The notes beneath the pieces were generated by a model that searched no databases, was not told the origin of the DNA, and was given only the letters and a program-made list of their open reading frames with translations. The position numbers and the translations under genes were made by a program. 55,500 nt of DNA, taken from NCBI RefSeq assembly GCF_004116955.1, contig NZ_CP026362.1, forward strand, positions 3,352,001 to 3,407,500, read 5' to 3'. Shown here one piece after another: positions 44,764-53,193 of this stretch. Every line of letters begins with the position of its first letter. The stretch's first letter is position 1. Source of the DNA: Bacillus vallismortis. GTDB lineage: Bacteria > Bacillota > Bacilli > Bacillales > Bacillaceae.

Positions 44764-46062
44764 TTAAGCGAGCTTCTCTTCCATTTGTCTATCAAGGTTT
44801 AAGAATCGGCCGTACTCTTTAATAAAGGCAGCCATGACAGTGCCAACCGAGCCGTTTCTTTGTTTTGCAAAAATGATCTCCACTATGTTTTTTAGGTCGC
44901 TTTGCTTATCGTAATAGTCATCCCTATAGAGAAAACTAACGATATCGGCATCTTGTTCAATGCTGCCTGAATCTCGAAGATCAGACATCATCGGCCGCTT
45001 ATCTTGTCGCTGCTCAACACCGCGAGAAAGTTGAGAAAGCAGAATGATTGGAATATTGAATGTCCGGGCTATGTTCTTCAATTCGCCTGTTATGCTTGCG
45101 ACCTCTAAGTTTTTCGTTTCGAATTTTCCAATAGGTCGGATTAATTGAAGATAATCAATCACAACCAAATGCTTTTGATCCGGGTGTTCCTTTGTGGTCT
45201 TCCGAATGGCAGAACGAATATCAGCCACTGACTGTGACGGTTTGTCGTGAATATAGATGTCTAGTTTTTCATATTCACCGATGGCCCGATTCGCGTTTTC
45301 ATAGTCTTTTTCACTGAAATACTTGTGCGGGTTTCTCCATTTTGTACCTTCGATTGAACCTAAATTGCTGAGCATCCGGTTAACAAGTTGACGGTCGGAC
45401 ATCTCCAAAGAAAAAACATCCACAACTCCACCTTTTAACGCCGCATTCTGGGCCAAATTTAGAGCGAAAGCTGTTTTTCCCATGGAAGGCCGGGCAGCTA
45501 CGATAATTAAGTCGCTATCCTGCCAGCCTCCGGTCATAGCGTCTAGATCAGCTAGCCCAGTTTCCACTCCTGTTATTTCGCCTTTCTCTTGATACATGTC
45601 GTTGTATATTTCAGTTAAAACATCCATCTTGGTGCGATTATTTTTAATTCCAATCTCCTGCAGCTCCACGGTCTTCTGATAGACTTGCAAAATACCCTCA
45701 TCGCTTGGGTTGTTTGCAAAATCAAGCGCTGTTTTTTGCATATCTCGAAGTTTAAAAGCTTCATAGATTAATGTTTGATAGGTTTCAAAATTAATAACAG
45801 AAGGAACCGCACTTGCTAGATCTACAAGATAAGAGGTACCACCGATCGCTTCGACTGTATCCCCTAACTCTGTAACTACTGTCACCATTTCAACAGGCTG
45901 TCCGGAGGAATCAACATCACGCATAGCCTTAAAAATCCGTTTATGCCGCTCATCTGCAAAATGCTTTGGCTCCAAAGTGGTTTCCTTAATCAGCTCTCCT
46001 TCAACAAGGATACAGCCCAACAGGCTCTCTTCTGCTTCAAGGTTTTTTAGCATGTTTTGCAT
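44764..46062 (-). CDS. Replicative DNA helicase (DnaB-like)
   Basis: 432 residues. N-terminal DnaB domain (NLEAEESLLGCILVEGELI..., PSVINFETYQTLIYEAFKLR), then RecA-like helicase core with Walker A ARPSMGKTAFALN, ALKGGVVDVFSLEM, Walker B LVVIDYLQLIRP and arginine-finger region FIKEYGRFLNL. It unwinds phage DNA at the fork, loaded by the product of the next upstream gene. Confidence 0.96.
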   Translation of the reverse strand: MQNMLKNLEAEESLLGCILVEGELIKETTLEPKHFADERHKRIFKAMRDVDSSGQPVEMVTVVTELGDTVEAIGGTSYLVDLASAVPSVINFETYQTLIYEAFKLRDMQKTALDFANNPSDEGILQVYQKTVELQEIGIKNNRTKMDVLTEIYNDMYQEKGEITGVETGLADLDAMTGGWQDSDLIIVAARPSMGKTAFALNLAQNAALKGGVVDVFSLEMSDRQLVNRMLSNLGSIEGTKWRNPHKYFSEKDYENANRAIGEYEKLDIYIHDKPSQSVADIRSAIRKTTKEHPDQKHLVVIDYLQLIRPIGKFETKNLEVASITGELKNIARTFNIPIILLSQLSRGVEQRQDKRPMMSDLRDSGSIEQDADIVSFLYRDDYYDKQSDLKNIVEIIFAKQRNGSVGTVMAAFIKEYGRFLNLDRQMEEKLA

Positions 46063-46318
46063 TTCGTTCCCACTCTTTCTGTTGCTCTAAAAATTCATTT
46101 TTCTCTGGTTGTTTGACGCTAATCTCCGCAATTGTTGGAGGGAATGGTTTATTTGCAATATGCTCATTTATCTTTGTTTTTGCGGCTTCGAACGGCATTT
46201 TTTGAAGATGGTCCATCCACAATTCAATTCGCTCTTTCCCAACATCGCCGCTTAAATCAAAACGCGGATATGCTGCGGAAAGCCGCAACAATAATTTCAT
46301 TGCTTCTGCTTTTTCCAA
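46037..46318 (-). CDS. Helicase loader (SPP1 gp39-like)
   Basis: 93 residues from TTG at 46318, with AAGG 8 nt before; GTG at 46327 is the alternative. Pattern LLLRLSAAYPRFDLSGDVGKERIELWMDHLQKMPFEAAKTKINEHIANKPFPPTIAEI, as in loader/inhibitor proteins of phage DnaB-like helicases. It overlaps the helicase gene by 26 bp. Confidence 0.82.
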   Translation of the reverse strand: MEKAEAMKLLLRLSAAYPRFDLSGDVGKERIELWMDHLQKMPFEAAKTKINEHIANKPFPPTIAEISVKQPEKNEFLEQQKEWERNAKHAKKP

Positions 46319-46331
46319 AGTAATCACCTTC

Positions 46332-47090
46332 CTAATTCACCTTAATGCCGTTCTCTCTAGCATAATCCTCGAGAGCAGCAAAGCTTTTTTCTTGTATCGA
46401 TCCTCGCGGCCTAAATTCCGAGACATTAGAAGGCTGTTTTTCGCTTTGTTTAGCAACCCATCTATCACGAATAATTAGTTCACAGTAAGAAAAAGAATTT
46501 ATCTTGTCTCCTGGATATTTAGGTTTATATTGATCAAAAATTTCATCTATCCAAGTCAAAACATCGTCGATAGGTATCTCTGCCTCTATGACTCTTTTGA
46601 TTGCCGCTGTATCTACAGCAGATAAAAATAGAGAGCCTTTTCTCGAAGTGAATTTTTCTTCGATTTTTTGGAAAGAAGTCGAGCCCTCGTCCTTCTGTTG
46701 AGGTGCTTTTGGCTTTTCTTTAGCCTTATTTTCATATGTAGGCTCTTCAGCAGCACCTTGGAATTTTGAATAATTTAATACAGTCCAAAGCATTCCGTAT
46801 TCAGTTTCCTCTGCAGTAATCATTCCTTTTGCCTGAAGCCTTTCAGCTGCAGCTTTGACTGCGGCTCTTGTGAATTTTGTTAAACCTCTGCCCTTTTTAA
46901 TCGCTAAGTCATCACATAGTTTTGAATATGAGCGGATATACTGGCCTTTTTTTAACTCATAATCATTAATCTTCATACCGTCCTGAAACGCAGCTTTGGC
47001 AATTAAGAAAGTGAACAACCTAAAGCCGACATTATCTGTAAAGATCTCATGATCGACCATTGACTTATATAGCCTCACCCATCCAGCCAA
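46332..47090 (-). CDS. Phage replication initiation protein (gp38/DnaD-like)
   Basis: 252 residues, TTG start with AGGAGGCGAGG upstream. Winged-helix N-terminus: WVRLYKSMVDHEIFTDNVGFRLFTFLIAKAAF, KGQYIRSYSKLCDDLAIKKG, FTRAAVKAAAERLQAKGMITAEE. A C-terminal helical part follows. It likely binds the origin and recruits the loader-helicase pair; three such genes in a row form the replication module. Confidence 0.85.
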   Translation of the reverse strand: MAGWVRLYKSMVDHEIFTDNVGFRLFTFLIAKAAFQDGMKINDYELKKGQYIRSYSKLCDDLAIKKGRGLTKFTRAAVKAAAERLQAKGMITAEETEYGMLWTVLNYSKFQGAAEEPTYENKAKEKPKAPQQKDEGSTSFQKIEEKFTSRKGSLFLSAVDTAAIKRVIEAEIPIDDVLTWIDEIFDQYKPKYPGDKINSFSYCELIIRDRWVAKQSEKQPSNVSEFRPRGSIQEKSFAALEDYARENGIKVN

Positions 47091-47112
47091 GGGCCTCGCC
47101 TCCTTTCCATCG

Positions 47113-47298
47113 CTATTTCTTTCTGCAGATAGCTTTTAAACCTTTGATTGTCACAAGAGTAAGATTGGGTTCATATTTTCGAAAATACGTTGAAACGTAC
47201 ATTAGTAGAGTGTCCTTACGCATATCTGGGGCCACTGTCTTGGCCAATGACACATAACAATAAGGGTAAGGAACCGCAATTAAGTCATTGTCAGTCAT
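47113..47298 (-). CDS. Small phage protein (unknown)
   Basis: 61 residues (MTDNDLIAVPYPYCYVSLAKTV..., ending TIKGLKAICRKK). Its ATG overlaps the stop of the MBL-fold gene (ATGA). Weak ribosome site, so translational coupling is likely. No family recognised. Confidence 0.65.
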   Translation of the reverse strand: MTDNDLIAVPYPYCYVSLAKTVAPDMRKDTLLMYVSTYFRKYEPNLTLVTIKGLKAICRKK

Positions 47299-47996
47299 GG
47301 TATATAAACAACCTTTCCAGTCAATTTCATGATGTCTTCTTTAAAAAGCTCCTCGTCGCTGTTTGATTCAGAAAGATGCAGCAGCCAAATTTCCTGAACC
47401 CTGCTCAAGTCATTTGCCTTCAAAAACTCTTTTACGTTTTCTAAACTGAAATGCGACTGTAAGAGTCGTCTTTTCATAAATAGCGGTGTACGGCCGCTTT
47501 CGATGTTTTCGTTCAGTATTTCATTCGAGTAATTGCATTCCACCATAATGTGAGTGAGTCCTGGAAACTTATATTTGATGTAATAGGTATCAGTGGCAAA
47601 CAGAAGCTTGTCACCATCCTCATTAGCCAACAGAAAGCCATACGGCTCCGCCACATCGTGCTGCACGTCAAAGGGCATAATAGACCAAGAACCAACTTTA
47701 AACGGCTGTTTAGCGCGCACAGGCTTTATTCTGTGATGAGAAATGCCAATTGCTCCGGCCGTCCCAGGAGACATGTAACAATCAATGCCGGCTTTCAGAA
47801 CATCCTTAATTGCTTTGCAGTGATCCCCATGCTCATGAGAAACAAGGCAGCCAGCGAATTGAGACATTTTGTACTGAAACCCCTTCTGCATTTGTTTAAA
47901 GTTGATGCCGCATTCCAAAAGAAGCGGGGTCTTACCATCGGTAACCCGATAGCAATTCCCCTTACTGCTCGATGACAGGGCTGTAATTTCAATCAA
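47295..47996 (-). CDS. MBL-fold metallohydrolase (YycJ-like)
   Basis: 233 residues, TTG start overlapping the recT stop (TGATTG). Metal motif HEHGDH (His54, His56, Asp58, His59), ALSSSSKGNCYRV at the start, and FDVQHDVAEPYGFLLA, DTYYIKYKF and LLHLSESNSDEELF later, as in YycJ/phosphodiesterase-like nucleases. In recT operons such an enzyme may supply a nuclease step; in skin that place is held by the YqaJ exonuclease. Confidence 0.88.
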   Translation of the reverse strand: MIEITALSSSSKGNCYRVTDGKTPLLLECGINFKQMQKGFQYKMSQFAGCLVSHEHGDHCKAIKDVLKAGIDCYMSPGTAGAIGISHHRIKPVRAKQPFKVGSWSIMPFDVQHDVAEPYGFLLANEDGDKLLFATDTYYIKYKFPGLTHIMVECNYSNEILNENIESGRTPLFMKRRLLQSHFSLENVKEFLKANDLSRVQEIWLLHLSESNSDEELFKEDIMKLTGKVVYIP

Positions 47997-48733
47997 AAAT
48001 CTGGCCCGTCCGATTCAAAGACTGAGGGCTTCTCATCTTTTTTTGTTGGTTGGGGCTCCAGCTGTTCTGTTTGTGGATCCGGAATTGGTTCGATATCGAT
48101 AACCTCTGCATTCGCTTTTTCATTTACCTCACGGCGCACCCGTTCTTCAGCTGGTATATCATCGTTAGCCTGCTCCTCTTCCTCTGTGTATAGATTCCCT
48201 AAGTTATTAGGGAAAGCTTCACGCAGGGCATTTACTATTGCTGTTTTTCGAATCATATTTAAGGGCATTGTCTTCCACGTGGATTGTCCTTTGCTGAATT
48301 CATCCAGGCTTATACGCACTGAAATTGGTTGCTTCCTATCCGCACGGTAAACGTCAGCCCATCCTCCAATTAGATTATCCTTAGGAAGCTTGATTGCACC
48401 CTCTATTTCAACCATATCTCCTTCACGCTCAACGATAATCCCAGCTTTAAACCCTTCAAACTGCTCGTTATTCTCTGCACGCTTCATAAATGCTTCTTTA
48501 CCAACAATCATTTGAGCCGGTGAGCCTTTAAATTTCACAAGGTAAGCTTCATTTAAAAACGGATTGAGTTTTTGATACTTGCAAAGATTTATAAACATTG
48601 CTGCTTCTTGATCAGTTACATCGGAGTTTCCACGAACCAAAAAATTCTTTACTGTTTTTCCTGTAAGCTTCACGGATTCACCGTTTACTGAAAACTCAAC
48701 GGGCTTAGTCATTAATTCATTTTGTTCACTCAT
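47993..48733 (-). CDS. RecT-family single-strand annealing protein
   Basis: 246 residues from ATG at 48733 (GGAGGATTCAA upstream). Features: LCKYQKLNPFLNEAYLVKFKG, PAQMIVGKEAFMKRAE, RISLDEFSKGQSTWKTMPLNMIRKTAIVNALREAFP, and an acidic tail. This is the RecT/Bet annealing core. It pairs homologous single strands in phage recombination. Confidence 0.93.
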   Translation of the reverse strand: MSEQNELMTKPVEFSVNGESVKLTGKTVKNFLVRGNSDVTDQEAAMFINLCKYQKLNPFLNEAYLVKFKGSPAQMIVGKEAFMKRAENNEQFEGFKAGIIVEREGDMVEIEGAIKLPKDNLIGGWADVYRADRKQPISVRISLDEFSKGQSTWKTMPLNMIRKTAIVNALREAFPNNLGNLYTEEEEQANDDIPAEERVRREVNEKANAEVIDIEPIPDPQTEQLEPQPTKKDEKPSVFESDGPDF

Positions 48734-48977
48734 TTGAATCCTCCTCGTCTTCGTACACAAATTTCACTTTTTTTCCTTTATGCTCAATCAAGAAATCTTC
48801 AAGCAGATCAGCAAAGTCGGAGGGTCCTACTAAATCTCTTTCTAAAATCGCGTCTTCTGGACATTCAGAAAGCGGACCCACATGCATGATTTCTTTGCCA
48901 TTTATAAGCAAGGTTTCACGGCGTAGATCTTCCCAACCTTTACTCCTAACAACTGTTACTGTGACAATTTCACTCAT
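48726..48977 (-). CDS. Small acidic phage protein (unknown)
   Basis: 83 residues (IVTVTVVRSKGWEDLRRETLLINGKEIMHVGPL..., FADLLEDFLIEHKGKKVKFVYEDEED). It overlaps the SbcC-like gene by 4 bp and recT by 8 bp, so it belongs to the recombination set. Possibly an inhibitor or partner of these proteins; no family recognised. Confidence 0.72.
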   Translation of the reverse strand: MSEIVTVTVVRSKGWEDLRRETLLINGKEIMHVGPLSECPEDAILERDLVGPSDFADLLEDFLIEHKGKKVKFVYEDEEDSNE

Positions 48978-50962
48978 GCACTTACCTCACAATCTACTGG
49001 AATGAGCGAGCTATCATCTAATTCAATCCGCAGCTGTTTATCTTTCTCGGAAACAATCAGGCTGAGGATCTGTGAATTTGTGTTGATCAATTTCGTCACT
49101 GCTTCAGAGTTATCAACGAAAATAGGAGCAGTGATTCCGTAGTAATCATTAAGCGTGTTAATGATGTCCAGTCCAACATTAATGCGTGCAGCATTATTTA
49201 AGCCGGACGAATAAGGCACACCTCCAAAAAGGGTTTCACACGTCTCCTCAAGTCCTCCATTGATCTGGTCTTTGAAGAGCTTGAAGCGAGCATATTTAAA
49301 CTTGCTGTTTATCTTCTCTTCAAGGAGATTCACTTTAGTGCGAACAAATTCCTCAGTCAAAAAGAGTTGTTGTTGCAGCTGTTCATATTGTTCTGCTAAC
49401 TCTTTTTGTTCTTGCTCAAGCTGTCTTACCCGATCATTAACATGCTTTGCGTGATCAATTTTCGCTTGATCTTTTTGAAGCAGTAAAATCTCTTGTTTTT
49501 TACTGTTGATATCATCCTTAATCAATTGCACGGCTTGATCCGTGGAAGATTCTAATTCCTGAATGTCCTTCTGGATGGTCTCGATTTCAGCTTGTTTATT
49601 TTGATAAATTGGATCCGCTGAAATATCTGATCTATTGCTTTGCTCGCCCTCTAATTCTTTTTCAAGTGATAATAAAGTCTCTTCTTCACTCTTATAGGCA
49701 TCCTGCAAATTAGATATTGCAGCTTCTAATTCCTGAATAGCATCCTCAGACTTTTCTTTTTGACTCTTAAACGACTTGCCTTTTTCATTGATTTCAGCTA
49801 AAGCTTGGCTTTTATGAAAATTGAATTTTTCAATGGCTTGATCAATTTTTTCTTTCGGTAATTCTTGGCCGCATGTAGGGCATTCAGTTTGATGTTGATC
49901 AAACGTCTCCTCATTCTTGTCGCACCAACTCTGGCGCAGCGACTCGATTTCCGTATTTAATCGATCCAAATTGTCTTTTTTAAGTGATAACTGCCGCTGA
50001 TTCGACTTAATCTCCATTGAAATTTCATCAATCTTGCTTTTCACAGGGTATAGCTGCTCTTTAATCTCATTGATCTTTTTGTATTCTTTTTCCTGATGAT
50101 CATTTTTGATTTCCTGAAGATCATTCTGCAGCTGGAGAATTACTTTCCTCTTCTCAAAAATAGCTTCACCATTACGAGCTGAACGAAGTTTCTCCTCCAA
50201 TGACTCAACTTCTTTTTGAAGAAAATTTATCTCGTCATGTAATTCTTGTTCATCTAGACCAGATGTATCTTCGACTGTGCGCTGGATTTCATCGATTCTT
50301 ACCGGTATTGCATCGAGCTGTTTATTTATTTCACGCTGTTTTCCCGCGATCACCTTTCTATGCTCTTCAAGCGACCGTTTCTTTAAGATGCTTTCCAGGG
50401 CAGCCACAGAAGGGTTTTTACTGAATACTTCCTCGGCTGTTACATCGCCGCTAATCTCAAGTAGAATCTTCCGTCTGTCTTGCCATTTCAATTGCTCATT
50501 GAAGAATGATGGAGAAGTAATGAGTTTAAATTTGTCTTCTGCAATAATTGAGCTGACTCGATCATTAAACTCTTTTTTCTTTGATGGCACTTCGTTAATA
50601 AAATAGTCAGTGGTATGTCCAGAGAATACGGCTTCGGCACTACTCCGCTTTCTTGTCCACTTCTCGGAGTACACCTTTTTCAGAGACAATTCAGCTCCAT
50701 CGATCAAAAACAATCCGCTGACTTCATGATTCAGTCCGCTAATAGGCTTGTTTTCTTTTGTGAGGGTTTTAATCTGAAAATCCTTTTTGTTTTGGCTGTC
50801 CTTATCAAATAAGAGCCAAATAAAAGCATCAAACAAAGTTGTTTTTCCTGTTGCATTATCACCGTAGACCTTGACGTTCTCGCCTCGAGTATCAAGAGTA
50901 AACTGTCTAACTCCCTTAAAATTGCGAAGTTCTAATTTGAGCAGTTTAATTTCCTTCTTCAT
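48974..50962 (-). CDS. SbcC/Rad50-like SMC ATPase
   Basis: 662 residues. N-terminal LRNFKGVRQFTLDTRG and Walker A YGDNATGKTTLF (~33-44), a long coiled coil (~190-540) split by a zinc hook TECPTCGQEL near 350, and a C-terminal ATPase half (VPYSSGLNNAARINVGLDIINTL, PIFVDNSEAV). It is shorter than SbcC. The Mre11/SbcD nuclease partner is missing. It probably processes ends or feeds RecT. Confidence 0.9.
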   Translation of the reverse strand: MKKEIKLLKLELRNFKGVRQFTLDTRGENVKVYGDNATGKTTLFDAFIWLLFDKDSQNKKDFQIKTLTKENKPISGLNHEVSGLFLIDGAELSLKKVYSEKWTRKRSSAEAVFSGHTTDYFINEVPSKKKEFNDRVSSIIAEDKFKLITSPSFFNEQLKWQDRRKILLEISGDVTAEEVFSKNPSVAALESILKKRSLEEHRKVIAGKQREINKQLDAIPVRIDEIQRTVEDTSGLDEQELHDEINFLQKEVESLEEKLRSARNGEAIFEKRKVILQLQNDLQEIKNDHQEKEYKKINEIKEQLYPVKSKIDEISMEIKSNQRQLSLKKDNLDRLNTEIESLRQSWCDKNEETFDQHQTECPTCGQELPKEKIDQAIEKFNFHKSQALAEINEKGKSFKSQKEKSEDAIQELEAAISNLQDAYKSEEETLLSLEKELEGEQSNRSDISADPIYQNKQAEIETIQKDIQELESSTDQAVQLIKDDINSKKQEILLLQKDQAKIDHAKHVNDRVRQLEQEQKELAEQYEQLQQQLFLTEEFVRTKVNLLEEKINSKFKYARFKLFKDQINGGLEETCETLFGGVPYSSGLNNAARINVGLDIINTLNDYYGITAPIFVDNSEAVTKLINTNSQILSLIVSEKDKQLRIELDDSSLIPVDCEVSA

Positions 50963-51144
50963 TTCGCTTCACTTCCTTTCTCTTTAGACTTGAGAGAAAG
51001 ATATTCATTTCGTGCCTCAGCTGTTGGGAAGTGAAAACATGCATTCCCCTTAATATCAAAGGAAATTGATCCACCTACAGTGGCAAGATTAATCTGATCG
51101 CGTCGTTGATCGCTAAACGGCTCAGTGTAAAAAAATTCATTCAT
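50959..51144 (-). CDS. Small phage protein upstream of the SbcC-like gene
   Basis: 61 residues (MNEFFYTEPFSDQRRDQINLATVGGSISFDIKGNACFHFPTAEARNEYLSLKS). It overlaps the ATPase gene by 4 bp (ATGA). Unknown; it may be an accessory of the recombination operon. Confidence 0.7.
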   Translation of the reverse strand: MNEFFYTEPFSDQRRDQINLATVGGSISFDIKGNACFHFPTAEARNEYLSLKSKEKGSEAK

Positions 51145-51250
51145 TTGTCAAAGACCTCCAAAGATTTGATTTTTGGAAGGTGATACAGTACACTATCAAT
51201 ACCAAAGTTTGTAACACCTTCTACGGCTCGCTCTGCAAAGCGAGCTTTTT

Positions 51251-51388
51251 TCATTTCACTTTTTGAAGTAGTTCCTGAACACTATCAGGAATTTTGTGTT
51301 CACATTTGCTGCAATAAATTTTGTAAGATCGTTCTTCGACCTTTCCGCAATTAGGGCACTCCCTTGGCAGAATAACCAGGTAAAACAC
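51251..51388 (-). CDS. Small zinc-ribbon protein
   Basis: 45 residues, GTG start with AAAGGAGG 7 nt upstream. CPNCGK...CSKC gives a four-cysteine zinc ribbon at ~11-29, followed by a helical end. Phages commonly encode such short zinc ribbons. The function is unknown. Confidence 0.65.
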   Translation of the reverse strand: MFYLVILPRECPNCGKVEERSYKIYCSKCEHKIPDSVQELLQKVK

Positions 51389-51420
51389 CGAAAATCCTCC
51401 TTTCTGATGCTTGTACGCAT

Positions 51421-51496
51421 CGTCAGACCAGAGAGAGGTGGCAGTAAGTTAAAAGGGGGAATGGATGGATAAAAAAGTTCTCCCCCTGGCCTGACG
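51421..51496 (-). terminator. Long stem terminator / structured RNA
   Basis: On the reverse strand an inner hairpin with AGGGGGA/TCCCCCT arms (51454-51460, 51481-51487) is followed by TTTTAAC. An outer 10- to 11-bp stem (51421-51431 with 51486-51496) pairs fully if one G-U is allowed. It follows the 54-residue gene, so it can end that transcript; the outer stem suggests extra function. Confidence 0.5.
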
Positions 51497-51508
51497 ACAA
51501 GAACAAGC

Positions 51509-51595
51509 TTGCCGTGCTCATAAAAGAGCGCTATAATACTTCCGTAACGTTTTATTTGCTTAAGCAGTGAGTGTAGGAGCTTGCTGCTTTTTTAT
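51509..51595 (+). ncRNA. Candidate small rightward RNA
   Basis: TTGCCG (51509-51514), 17 bp, TATAAT (51532-51537) on the plus strand, then after ~20 nt a hairpin with AAGCAG/CTGCTT arms (51562-51567, 51584-51589) and a T6 run. Predicted RNA ~50 nt from about 51544, antisense to the end of the gene at 51560-51724. Confidence 0.35.
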
Positions 51596-51724
51596 ATTTT
51601 CAATAGCCTTCTTCGCCTCGGCATTCACCAGAAGAATCTGTGCTGGATTCCTCTTTACTTCCCGACAATGACTCACAACCTCAGAAGCTTTCATTAAACG
51701 GCTTGCAGATAATACAAATTTCAT
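51560..51724 (-). CDS. Small basic phage protein (unknown)
   Basis: 54 residues (MKFVLSASRLMKASEVVSHCREVKRNPAQILLVNAEAKKAIENIKK), starting directly next to the previous stop with AGAGGGGATG before it. It vaguely resembles Phd/YefM-like antitoxin N-termini, but no toxin is next to it. Confidence 0.55.
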   Translation of the reverse strand: MKFVLSASRLMKASEVVSHCREVKRNPAQILLVNAEAKKAIENIKKQQAPTLTA

Positions 51725-51985
51725 TCAAATCATCCCCTCTAACTTTTTTTCGAAAAAATCTTTTGACGGAATAACTTCAACAATGCGATCGAAGTCTCGC
51801 TTGGATTTTATGTAGTGATCTAGTTGTTTTACAGATTTGCGAAGTTCATTAACCGTTTCATTCGCCTTTTTCATATCTCCGTTAGCAACAGCTTTGATCA
51901 AGAGCTTTGAGTATTCCTCTATAAAAATTTGTTCTCGCCTTGCTGAATTAAAGTGTTTTTTCAAAACCTTGTCCTCAAGAAGCAC
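51725..51985 (-). CDS. Helical phage protein (unknown)
   Basis: 86 residues, GTG start inside the 3' end of the HTH gene. All helical and charged (FIEEYSKLLIKAVANGDMKKANETVNELRKSVKQLDHYIKSKRDFDRI). Unknown early protein. Confidence 0.65.
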   Translation of the reverse strand: MLLEDKVLKKHFNSARREQIFIEEYSKLLIKAVANGDMKKANETVNELRKSVKQLDHYIKSKRDFDRIVEVIPSKDFFEKKLEGMI

Positions 51986-52508
51986 CTTTGATTAACCCCC
52001 TCGTTAAAAGCTTCATTTTATGCTTGCCCCACATCTTCACCCATGAAATCGAGTATTCCTTACAGAGAACAACGATTAGTTGAGTTAAAGCTGTTATGAC
52101 GTCTAAACATTCCTGAATCGATTTCTCAATCATTTTTGTATCTGACAATGTTTTGGGATTGACTGAAATATGTTCGACTGAATTTTGTAGGGCGTCCATG
52201 GCTTCTGTCATTTGTATCTTGGATTGAACAAGAAGATTCACCCTATGCAAATCCGCTGTTTCCCCATCCAAGATTAAAGGTCCCCAGCCTGTATAATCAG
52301 AAGCAGCTTCAAGGGCAGCCCGTGGATCATTATGTTTCTCAGCAAAATACTGGGCCACCTCCGGCTGAACTTTGTGGCGGCCGCATTCCTGATGAGATAC
52401 AGATTCACGTGAAAGAAATAATTCATCGTCCATAGATAACTGCTGTTGTGTAAGTTCCGCCTCTTTACGAGCGCTTTTTAGTGCTTTCGGTGCTCTACCA
52501 AATTTCAC
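51975..52508 (-). CDS. XRE-like helix-turn-helix protein
   Basis: 177 residues, GTG start with GGAGAGG upstream. N-terminal HTH (ALKSARKEAELTQQQLSMDDELFLSRESVSHQECGRHKVQPEVAQYFAEK, ~9-58) of the Cro/CI fold, then a helical C-terminal part (~90-160). It is an early leftward gene, likely a regulator. Confidence 0.75.
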   Translation of the reverse strand: MKFGRAPKALKSARKEAELTQQQLSMDDELFLSRESVSHQECGRHKVQPEVAQYFAEKHNDPRAALEAASDYTGWGPLILDGETADLHRVNLLVQSKIQMTEAMDALQNSVEHISVNPKTLSDTKMIEKSIQECLDVITALTQLIVVLCKEYSISWVKMWGKHKMKLLTRGLIKGAS

Positions 52509-52572
52509 TTTAAACCTCTCCTTTTTCTACCAAAATTTTCGTTTTCAATTGGTAAACTTTAGTTAGAAGCGG

Positions 52573-52764
52573 TTATGCTAACTCTTTCATGCTGTTTTGT
52601 TCCTGCTGTTTGATCCACTCATTAAGAGAATCAACACGAAAGAAAATTTTCTTTCTAACTTTGAAATGAGGAATCTGACCATTTCTAACCATGATATAAA
52701 TTGTTTCCTTGTGAACCCCCAAAAAGTCTGCGGCTTCTTGAGGGGTTAAAGCTGTTCGTTTCAA
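52573..52764 (-). CDS. Excisionase-like helix-turn-helix protein
   Basis: 63 residues from TTG at 52764, set by GGAGG 8 nt upstream; an ATG at 52779 precedes that site. MerR/Xis fold: LTPQEAADFLGVHKETIYIMVRNGQIPHFKVRKKIFFRVDSLNEWI. It may be the recombination directionality factor or an early regulator. Confidence 0.82.
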   Translation of the reverse strand: MKRTALTPQEAADFLGVHKETIYIMVRNGQIPHFKVRKKIFFRVDSLNEWIKQQEQNSMKELA

Positions 52765-52779
52765 TGTAAATACCTCCAT

Positions 52780-53028
52780 TTAAGCAGAATCTTGATTACG
52801 CAACCTGTGGTTTACATCCTGTTCAAAAAAAATAGTCCAATCAAGACCTAATACCGGAGCAAGTTTCATAGCTACAGAAGGTGATGGTTGTCTCTCACCT
52901 CTCTCAATCAAACCATAGTATTGACTGGTGATTCCAGCCTTAGAAAGATCAACAACTTGTTTTTGACTAAGGTTCCGGTCTTTTCTAGCTTTAATTAAAT
53001 ACTGAGTAAGAGCAGATGTCTTTTTCAA
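52780..53028 (-). CDS. Cro-like XRE regulator
   Basis: 82 residues, TTG start with GGAGGTG upstream. HTH (LIKARKDRNLSQKQVVDLSKAGITSQYYGLIERGERQPSPSVAMKLAPVLGLDW). First gene of the leftward early operon, divergent from the CI-like repressor, as for Cro or an anti-repressor. Confidence 0.85.
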   Translation of the reverse strand: MKKTSALTQYLIKARKDRNLSQKQVVDLSKAGITSQYYGLIERGERQPSPSVAMKLAPVLGLDWTIFFEQDVNHRLRNQDSA

Positions 53029-53046
53029 ATCATCACCTCCTTTTTG

Positions 53047-53151
53047 TAAACTGTTTGTTTCTACGCTGTTAATAATAAAAGAAACCTGTAGTTTCTGTCA
53101 ATACTTTTATGAAACTTTTTGTTTCCTTTTGTTTACGAAACTAATTGTTTC
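53047..53151. promoter_or_regulatory. Immunity-region operators GAAAC-N5-GTTTC and divergent promoters
   Basis: Three perfect copies at 53081-53095, 53111-53125 and 53137-53151, and a one-mismatch copy at 53047-53061. The leftward promoter TTGACA (53096-53101), 18 bp, TATTAT (53072-53077) has one operator in its spacer. The rightward promoter has TATAAT at 53154-53159 directly after the last operator, with a weak -35 near 53132. Confidence 0.8.
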
Positions 53152-53193
53152 TATATAATAATTGTCAAAGGCAAATAAAGTGAGGAACCTACT

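Noticed and set aside
51230..51250. GCTCGC/GCGAGC hairpin with T6 as a terminator
   Set aside because: The T run is on the plus strand, where no gene ends; on the reverse strand there is no T run, so its role is unclear.
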